Shown piece by piece: positions 1 to 4,097 of a stretch of DNA of 5,695 bases. The translations under genes and the position numbers were made by a program. Under the pieces are notes generated by a model, which saw only the letters and a program-made list of their open reading frames with translations, was not told where the DNA came from and searched no databases. The stretch's first letter is position 1. The number at the start of each line of letters is the position of its first letter. The stretch is from CAZRWH01 sp964603905. GTDB taxonomy: Bacteria > Patescibacteriota > Gracilibacteria > UBA1369 > UBA12470. The stretch covers positions 1 to 5,695 of the forward strand of contig CAZRWH010000054.1 of the NCBI GenBank assembly GCA_964603905.1, read 5' to 3'.

Positions 1-2
1 AA

Positions 3-185
3 ACAGGAAGTGATGCCACGAAAGAGCCAACTAATAAAATTCCTTCTGGTCGGGGAGTTCGTACTCTCCTCGAACCAATTATAACATGGCTTCGTGAAAA
101 CCAAAGACAGGTTAGAAGGTGGAAAGGAGTAATTGAGCAGATGAAAAAACACCCCGTTTTAGCAATAGAGTCTGCGGGTTGTTGA
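3..185 (+). CDS. C-terminal end of an unidentified protein (5' truncated by window)
   Basis: The reading frame is open from the window edge for 60 codons and ends at TGA 183-185. The visible peptide contains the segments IPSGRGVRTLLEPIITWL and WKGVIEQMKKHPVLAI. It is basic and helix-prone, with Trp and Arg spacing that looks like real protein rather than random translation. No family is recognised from so short a tail and no start is visible. The stop lies 47 bp before the next plus-strand start, so the two genes could be cotranscribed. The GRG stretch is encoded by bases resembling the tRNA 3' end found at the right edge of the window, so this tail may have been affected by an integration event. 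That the frame is coding is moderately likely; its function is unknown. Confidence 0.5.
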   Translation, partial: TGSDATKEPTNKIPSGRGVRTLLEPIITWLRENQRQVRRWKGVIEQMKKHPVLAIESAGC

Positions 186-216
186 GAGTATTAGGTTGAG
201 TTACTCGAAATATAAC

Positions 217-221
217 GGAGG
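217..221 (+). promoter_or_regulatory. Shine-Dalgarno GGAGG for the DUF5677-like gene
   Basis: GGAGG lies 11 nt before ATG 233. The spacing is slightly long, but this is the only strong ribosome-binding match near the gene, and it favours ATG 233 over the in-frame ATG at 263. Confidence 0.6.
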
Positions 222-232
222 TATTTGATATA

Positions 233-1051
233 ATGTATTCAAAATGTAACCTACCAAAACAAATGTCTAAACAACCAGATCTAGAAGAGCTAGAAACACA
301 ATATGGAATGTGTTTTATGGCAAGCAACCACGATTTGTGCGAGTTTACCATGACCTCGTGGAATTTATCCGCAATTTTTTTCAGCTCTATATCGGACAAA
401 ACATCTGAAAACCTAACTCCAAAACAAAGAGTTTGTATATTCATGATAGCCAAAGCGCAAAGACTTTTAAGGGCCATATATAAGCTAATCCTATCGGGGA
501 ACCTTCCCGAAGCAGAAATTCTCATTAGGACCCTATATGAAGCACAAACACTACTGTTCTACATACTCGAAGATGATTCAGATAAGAGAGCGAACAAATG
601 GTTGTCCTTCGATGAAAATCAGAAATGGCCATCTGCGGAAATACATGAAGTTTTCAAGGACAATGACATAAAAACTAGAATGAAAGAGTTTTACAGCAAA
701 CTTTGCCTGTATCCACACAACCATCGATTATCCATGGACAAATTTGTGAGATTAAACGTTGATAATCAAACGTTTTCAGTAAATAGCGGACCGGCCACAA
801 GTGGATTCGAAAACGACGGTGAATTGCTCAAATATGCTGCAATGATAAATGCAAGCATGTGCGAGATTGCAAGAAATCATTTTGACTTAACATCAGACTT
901 CGAAGATGCGTATAAAGAACTTACAAAAACGAAATTCTACGAGCAATCAATGGGACAAACCGTAGCCACTCTAAAAAAGAACCCTAAACAGGCAGAAGGT
1001 CTAGGAGAACTTATTGATTCTTCTCGACCTTCAAAAGACCTCCACAAATAG
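233..1051 (+). CDS. DUF5677-like helical protein
   Basis: This is a 272-residue, probably cytosolic, mostly helical protein. Residues 80-104 (RAIYKLILSGNLPEAEILIR followed by TLYEA) show the pattern typical of the DUF5677 family: a helix, then a short G-N/L turn, then a helix with EA..L.R.L.E. A later Y..L...PH motif (residues 154-162) matches the second conserved block of such proteins as I remember them. No catalytic motif, signal peptide or membrane segment is visible. The family has no firmly known biochemical role, though members often sit in accessory or defence-rich regions. The 3' end overlaps the convergent gene on the other strand by 41 bp. The family call rests on motif recognition, not a search; the coding call is firm. 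Confidence 0.75.
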   Translation: MYSKCNLPKQMSKQPDLEELETQYGMCFMASNHDLCEFTMTSWNLSAIFFSSISDKTSENLTPKQRVCIFMIAKAQRLLRAIYKLILSGNLPEAEILIRTLYEAQTLLFYILEDDSDKRANKWLSFDENQKWPSAEIHEVFKDNDIKTRMKEFYSKLCLYPHNHRLSMDKFVRLNVDNQTFSVNSGPATSGFENDGELLKYAAMINASMCEIARNHFDLTSDFEDAYKELTKTKFYEQSMGQTVATLKKNPKQAEGLGELIDSSRPSKDLHK

Positions 1052-1538
1052 CCCCTTTAACCTTAAAAACATCTTTGTTCCCATCTTCATAGCTAGCATA
1101 AAAGAAATCTCCTCTTTCTTCGTATCGCTTCATCGTAACTTCGCCTTGTGCATTTAAATGATCTGCCATTAATTTGGGGACCTTCTCTTTCCAAGAATCT
1201 GGCTCGAAAACCTCAATCTTCGAGAAACAAGGCTTAACCCAATCGATCCATGCCTTCATCACTAAAGCACCAAGCATAGACCCCGCAGCACCAACAAACA
1301 CCTCAAAGACAACGTTACTTACACAATGGCTAGCCCCGCACTCATAAATAGATGATTCTTTTTTTACGGCATATCCCTCCTTTCTTTCATCTCGAAAAAC
1401 CTTTATCAAATCGCTTGTAATTTTGTCTACACCATCAAAATCGTCATAAAGCATCTCAATCAAAACAACCGCAGTTACATCATCCGTATAGGGATCTGGC
1501 TTCTCCAAGATAAGGACTTTATCTGATAATTCTGTCAT
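1011..1538 (-). CDS. Unrecognised 175-residue protein with a central hydrophobic segment
   Basis: The chosen start (MTELSDKVLILEK) is the ATG at 1538-1536. The frame continues upstream to an ATG at 1610, but that extension would overlap the divergent gene's leader and a TATAAT box at 1568-1563, so the internal start is preferred. There is no clear Shine-Dalgarno site. The N-terminal half (residues 1-60) is acidic and mixed alpha/beta in look. Residues 76-100 (VVFEVFVGAAGSMLGALVMK onward) form one hydrophobic stretch rich in Gly and Ala that may enter a membrane. The C-terminal part (110-175) looks globular, ending in a Gly-rich AICGGLLKVE stretch. Cysteines are scattered, with no metal-binding pair. 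The gene is convergent with the DUF5677-like gene and divergent from the next gene, so it is its own transcription unit. I do not recognise a family. Confidence 0.65.
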   Translation of the reverse strand: MTELSDKVLILEKPDPYTDDVTAVVLIEMLYDDFDGVDKITSDLIKVFRDERKEGYAVKKESSIYECGASHCVSNVVFEVFVGAAGSMLGALVMKAWIDWVKPCFSKIEVFEPDSWKEKVPKLMADHLNAQGEVTMKRYEERGDFFYASYEDGNKDVFKVKGAICGGLLKVEKNQ

Positions 1539-1562
1539 AATAAAAATGTTAAAGGCTAACAG

Positions 1563-1568
1563 ATTATA
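1563..1568 (-). promoter_or_regulatory. Candidate -10 box (TATAAT) for the minus-strand gene
   Basis: Read on the minus strand, 1568-1563 is a perfect TATAAT, about 24 nt before the preferred ATG at 1538. No good -35 hexamer is visible at 16-18 bp upstream, so this is a partial promoter call. Confidence 0.4.
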
Positions 1569-1651
1569 ACTTATAAACCCAAGAAGATGACACCAATTGA
1601 TTACGTACACAAAAAATTCAAACGTCTATGCAGGCCATTCCTAAATTGGAG

Positions 1652-1656
1652 AGGAG
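1652..1656 (+). promoter_or_regulatory. Shine-Dalgarno AGGAG deciding the start at 1662
   Basis: AGGAG lies 5 nt before ATG 1662. The upstream in-frame ATG at 1587 has no such site, so translation most likely begins at 1662 and the first 25 codons of the longer frame are leader. Confidence 0.7.
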
Positions 1657-1661
1657 AATTT

Positions 1662-2729
1662 ATGCAAAACAAGTACCAAGCATTTTTTTACAAAAATTTC
1701 ACAAAAAGACGCTTCAAAAAGATCGAAAAGCTATTTAAAAAATCACAAATACTCGTGATAGAAATCATTAGACTAATGCATGACAGCCCAAAAGAAGCTC
1801 GTCACGTTTTTGCATATTATCTAGATTTAATAGCTCTAGTTTGTTCGGAACTAAACATAAAAATAAGAGCAATGGCAACAGATGAGAAACGAGCACATGT
1901 AAACATCTACGACAACAATCCAGATGATGTAATTAAAGAGATGCAACAAGTCTACGACCTATTCAAAACTGACAACAATTTTATTGTAGTAATCCCAAGC
2001 GACTATGCAGCTAGATACAATATAGCTGACTACATTATCCTAATTTTCGACAAAAATTTTGTATTTGACCTACCTCATTTCTTCGAAGCGAAGGACCTGC
2101 AAAGAACTTCACGTATAGATGCTAAAATGGCCAAACGGTTACAAAAACAAAGGGAAGCAACAGAAAAAGTACTAAAGAAATACGACACTCAATTAAATTT
2201 GTTTTGGATGTTTATGACAGAAAAAAGCTATTTTGAGATGCATAAAAAAGCTATTTCGAAGCTACTCAAAAAATCGGAGGGTGAATTAGAAATAGACGAT
2301 GTTTTCTCTCTAGTTGTGTCAAAAATAAAAAAAAGGAGTAACGCAAACTTTTGGTTCAGCAACATACTAGACGAAACAGGCTGCACCTCAATCATGCCAA
2401 TAATTTTTAGAAACTCCAATATAAGCCTATTACACCAATTACCGTTTAAACTAAAAAAACACCTATACATAAAAACCAATCGGGAGAACCTGCTGAAAGA
2501 AATACGCTCATTGGAAACCATTAAAAAAGTAGAGAAACACCCAAATCCATTTCACGCTTGGGTTAGATTCAAAAATAGAGGTGCGTTTTCTATTGCCAAT
2601 ATGATCCACTTCAAATTCACAATAGAAAACCTAAAACATATACTCGAAAATATAGAGCGTTACAGTCATGAGCAACATGGTAAGTACAAAAACTACGATA
2701 TACAAGAACACCGCCTGCCTCGTCTATAA
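1662..2729 (+). CDS. Unrecognised lysine-rich 355-residue protein
   Basis: The protein starts MQNKYQAFFYK and ends at TAA 2727-2729. It is very basic and AT-rich in codon use. The N-terminal third is helical with many Lys, Phe and Arg. A middle block (about residues 100-150) with FIVVIPSDYAARYNIADYII and the following LIFDKNFVFDLP reads as alternating beta strands. The rest is helical, with Lys-rich helices at about 160-215 and a C-terminal tail rich in His, Tyr and Arg. I see no signal peptide, no HTH, no P-loop, no reverse-transcriptase YxDD and no nuclease motif I can name. It is divergent from the minus-strand gene and is followed after 48 bp by the structured RNA segment. The charge would suit nucleic-acid binding, but this is only a guess from composition. 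Confidence 0.75.
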   Translation: MQNKYQAFFYKNFTKRRFKKIEKLFKKSQILVIEIIRLMHDSPKEARHVFAYYLDLIALVCSELNIKIRAMATDEKRAHVNIYDNNPDDVIKEMQQVYDLFKTDNNFIVVIPSDYAARYNIADYIILIFDKNFVFDLPHFFEAKDLQRTSRIDAKMAKRLQKQREATEKVLKKYDTQLNLFWMFMTEKSYFEMHKKAISKLLKKSEGELEIDDVFSLVVSKIKKRSNANFWFSNILDETGCTSIMPIIFRNSNISLLHQLPFKLKKHLYIKTNRENLLKEIRSLETIKKVEKHPNPFHAWVRFKNRGAFSIANMIHFKFTIENLKHILENIERYSHEQHGKYKNYDIQEHRLPRL

Positions 2730-2730
2730 T
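2725..2730 (+). promoter_or_regulatory. Possible -10 box (TATAAT) upstream of the structured RNA
   Basis: A perfect TATAAT overlaps the stop codon of the preceding gene. Transcription would start near 2737, about 40 nt before the first helix of the RNA. No convincing -35 is seen. A weaker TAAACT at 2766-2771 would put the start almost exactly at the first paired base (2778). Either could serve the RNA; the choice cannot be made by eye. Confidence 0.3.
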
Positions 2731-2777
2731 TAAAAAGAGAACTACACTTTATACAGAAGCTACGCTAAACTATTGGC

Positions 2778-2920
2778 GTCGCTTAACACATTGCAGTTTT
2801 ACCGAGGTTAGTTCGCTCGTCCCGACCAGATATTGGGCGGAGGCGGGCCACTAGCCAATATCGGCTACTTTCCTCGGAAAGCAAGTGTGTTGGGCGACCT
2901 AGTGGCCCACTTTTGTTTAT
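2778..2920 (+). ncRNA. Structured RNA with a 10-bp pseudoknot, class unknown
   Basis: Four helices can form at once. P1 pairs 2778-2790 with 2886-2898 (13 bp, two G.U). P2 pairs 2796-2807 with 2872-2882 (11 bp, one G.U, A2801 bulged). P3 pairs 2826-2836 with 2855-2864 (8 perfect bp plus 2 more across a bulged A2828). The pseudoknot pairs GGGCCACTAG (2845-2854, in the P3 loop) with CTAGTGGCCC (2899-2908), a perfect 10 bp. The pseudoknot strands abut P3 (2854|2855) and P1 (2898|2899) with no spacer, so the helices can stack end to end. The stretch 2821-2908 is about 60% GC beside AT-rich genes. A T-rich tract (2911-2920) after the last strand could end the transcript. The segment lies between two plus-strand genes and could be a standalone RNA or the leader of the next gene. 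It does not match a riboswitch, ribozyme, SRP, tmRNA, retron or omega RNA that I know. Confidence 0.7.
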
Positions 2921-2934
2921 TTAACCTTTTACTC

Positions 2935-3186
2935 ATGAACAAACCTAAAAAACAGGTGCAATGCCCGAATTGTAAAAGCTACAAAACCTCCCCCATGCGA
3001 GCAGTAGTTGGTGTAGTGAGCATCACATTTATGTCCTGTATGACACCTATTTTTCTAATACTCGTCGTTACGATTCCACTCATACCAGTTGTTTGGGTGA
3101 TCGGCATAGCTTTACTAGGAGCTATCCCCTTCGTTAAAAAAGACCAATACTTTTGCCAAAGCTGCCACAACAAATTCTTTGTATAG
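2935..3186 (+). CDS. Small membrane protein with a split zinc ribbon (LITAF-like layout)
   Basis: This is an 83-residue protein. An N-terminal CPNC knuckle (Cys10, Cys13) and a C-terminal CQSC knuckle (Cys74, Cys77) flank one long hydrophobic stretch (about residues 23-67), enough for two membrane passes or a re-entrant hairpin with a Pro turn near 48-51. The two knuckles would then meet on the same, presumably cytoplasmic, side to bind one zinc ion. This order (CxxC, hydrophobic insert, CxxC) resembles LITAF-like zinc ribbons, although the insert is longer here. ATG 2935 is preferred because the frame's upstream part lies inside the structured RNA. There is no Shine-Dalgarno site; a TAACCT 7 nt before the ATG could give a leaderless mRNA. 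The gene begins 26 nt after the last RNA helix, so the RNA may control it. Function is unknown. Confidence 0.7.
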   Translation: MNKPKKQVQCPNCKSYKTSPMRAVVGVVSITFMSCMTPIFLILVVTIPLIPVVWVIGIALLGAIPFVKKDQYFCQSCHNKFFV

Positions 3187-3248
3187 ATGGATTCTGGTTT
3201 TAACCTCTAACACAAGCCGAAAAACGAGCCTTTTCCAGAAAAAATCGG

Positions 3249-3254
3249 TATAAT
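3249..3254 (+). promoter_or_regulatory. -10 box TATAAT giving a likely leaderless mRNA
   Basis: A perfect TATAAT ends 6 nt before ATG 3261, which puts the expected transcription start on the A of the start codon. There is no Shine-Dalgarno site in between. No clear -35 is present. A 6-bp inverted repeat (TTCTGG 3192-3197 and CCAGAA 3235-3240) lies just upstream and could be an operator half-site pair, but this is weak. Confidence 0.55.
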
Positions 3255-3260
3255 AATGAC

Positions 3261-3839
3261 ATGACCACACCAGTACCAACATCGCAGCACGATCGAGCAC
3301 AACAAGGTGCTCAAAGACCAGCAACTCAACATCGATATAGAGCCATTTTCATTGCATACACCGAAGGCTCTAGCCCCGCAGAAATAGCAAGGAGGTTCCG
3401 CGTAAGCACTTCTACCGTCTACATGGCGCTAGATAGCGTAAGCCAAGAGGCCCCAAGTAGCCATAACGTTGCTTATCTTTACGTATTAGTCGAATCTGCA
3501 CGAACAAGGATTAAAAGGCTCAACGAAGACCTTGAAGATGCAAGAGGGGCAAAAAGACAGGCCAAGCAACACCAAAAAATCCAATTCTACAACGTAATAG
3601 CACGCCTCAACTCCGAAATACGCAAAGAAGAGGAAAGGCTAGAGCGACTATGGGGAATTATCGAAAGTGGAAAGTTGCGCATAGAAGTCTCACGAAAAGG
3701 CAATTATATAGACCCCGAAAAGCGAGCTTTAATAGCGAGAATTGTCCAGCAGTTGACACCGCCTCCCAAAGACAAACCAGATCCGGAATACTCTTTCGCA
3801 GTACAAATGTCCAAAGCTGGTCTATCGCCAAAACCTTGA
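3261..3839 (+). CDS. HTH plus coiled-coil DNA-binding protein
   Basis: The protein has 192 residues. A polar, Gln/Thr/Pro-rich N-terminus (1-22) is followed by a homeodomain-like helix-turn-helix (about 26-60). The recognition part PAEIARRFRVSTSTVYMAL closely follows the resolvase/transposase-type pattern. Residues 75-132 form a long, highly charged helix (RIKRLNEDLEDA, RLNSEIRKEEERLERL) that should be a coiled coil and drive oligomerisation. The C-terminal 60 residues hold a short LRIEVSRKG strand and a Pro-rich, probably flexible tail. This order of HTH then coiled-coil oligomerisation domain is seen in phage small terminase subunits and in some element-encoded regulators. No large terminase is present here, so a regulator or recombination accessory role is equally possible. 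It precedes the integration module, and its stop codon overlaps the next promoter's -35. Confidence 0.75.
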   Translation: MTTPVPTSQHDRAQQGAQRPATQHRYRAIFIAYTEGSSPAEIARRFRVSTSTVYMALDSVSQEAPSSHNVAYLYVLVESARTRIKRLNEDLEDARGAKRQAKQHQKIQFYNVIARLNSEIRKEEERLERLWGIIESGKLRIEVSRKGNYIDPEKRALIARIVQQLTPPPKDKPDPEYSFAVQMSKAGLSPKP

Positions 3840-3863
3840 AAATCACCACAATTTTGATACAAT
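3836..3863 (+). promoter_or_regulatory. Promoter for the 54-residue gene and recombinase
   Basis: TTGAAA (3836-3841) and TACAAT (3858-3863) are separated by 16 bp, with an extended -10 TG at 3855-3856. This is the best sigma-70-type promoter in the window. Transcription would start near 3870, leaving a leader of about 60 nt before ATG 3933 that contains the hairpin at 3895-3913. Confidence 0.55.
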
Positions 3864-3894
3864 TAAGTAAACCTAAAAACAACTACTTTATTTC

Positions 3895-3913
3895 GATTCC
3901 GCCCGACGGAATC
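3895..3913 (+). repeat. 7-bp inverted repeat in the leader of the integration operon
   Basis: GATTCCG (3895-3901) and CGGAATC (3907-3913) pair perfectly around a 5-nt loop, 19 nt before ATG 3933. There is no clean T-run after it, only mixed GTTTGTTTT 10 nt downstream. An operator or a translational control hairpin is more likely than a terminator. Confidence 0.45.
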
Positions 3914-3932
3914 ACGCAGAAAGTTTGTTTTG

Positions 3933-4097
3933 ATGGTTTCCCAAGCTCAAAAGATAAAAGGATACGAATATACGGTGGACGAACGTAATCACGTTATTTG
4001 TGATGGCGAAGATCTAGGGCCAAGAGATGAAATCTTAAAATCATTCAAACCAGTTGTTGATCTGGTAGGAGCGCTACGTAAAGCCTCAATAAAATGA
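3933..4097 (+). CDS. Small 54-residue protein coupled to the recombinase
   Basis: The protein begins MVSQAQKIKGYEYTVDERNH and ends GALRKASIK. Its stop TGA (4095-4097) overlaps the recombinase start ATG (4094-4096) as ATGA, a classic sign of translational coupling. It is mixed-charge, with a beta-like first half and a helical second half (DEILKSFKPVVDLVGALRKA). It shows no HTH I can name. There is no Shine-Dalgarno site; GTT/TTT codons precede the ATG, with a TTG directly before it as an alternative start. Its size and position would suit a recombination directionality factor or a modulator of the recombinase, but no motif proves this. A competing frame from TTG 3836 to TAA 3988 overlaps its 5' part; the ATGA coupling favours the frame given here. 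Confidence 0.6.
   Translation: MVSQAQKIKGYEYTVDERNHVICDGEDLGPRDEILKSFKPVVDLVGALRKASIK

Noticed and set aside
47..77. A second tRNA fragment read on the minus strand
   Set aside because: GGTTCGA and CCCCGACCA are present, but no T stem or acceptor pairing can form.
1011..1051. Terminator in the convergent overlap
   Set aside because: No stem followed by a T-run is visible on either strand.
1539..1610. Longer start for the minus-strand gene
   Set aside because: The extension covers a TATAAT box and the divergent leader, and its peptide is hydrophobic filler without a ribosome-binding site.
1587..1661. Longer start for the 355-residue protein
   Set aside because: ATG 1662 has AGGAG at ideal spacing and ATG 1587 has none.
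2778..2908. Retron ncRNA or omega RNA
   Set aside because: P1 could mimic retron a1/a2 repeats, but no reverse transcriptase (no YxDD), TnpB or IscB gene is in the window.
2833..2934. N-terminal extension of the zinc-ribbon protein from a TTG start
   Set aside because: It would translate the structured RNA; the extra peptide is Gly-rich and unlike the rest, and the ATG at 2935 gives a compact protein starting just before the first CxxC.
3836..3988. Alternative 50-residue frame from a TTG start
   Set aside because: The peptide is plausible, but the start is weak, overlaps the promoter -35, and the competing frame has ATGA coupling to the recombinase. Not fully excluded.
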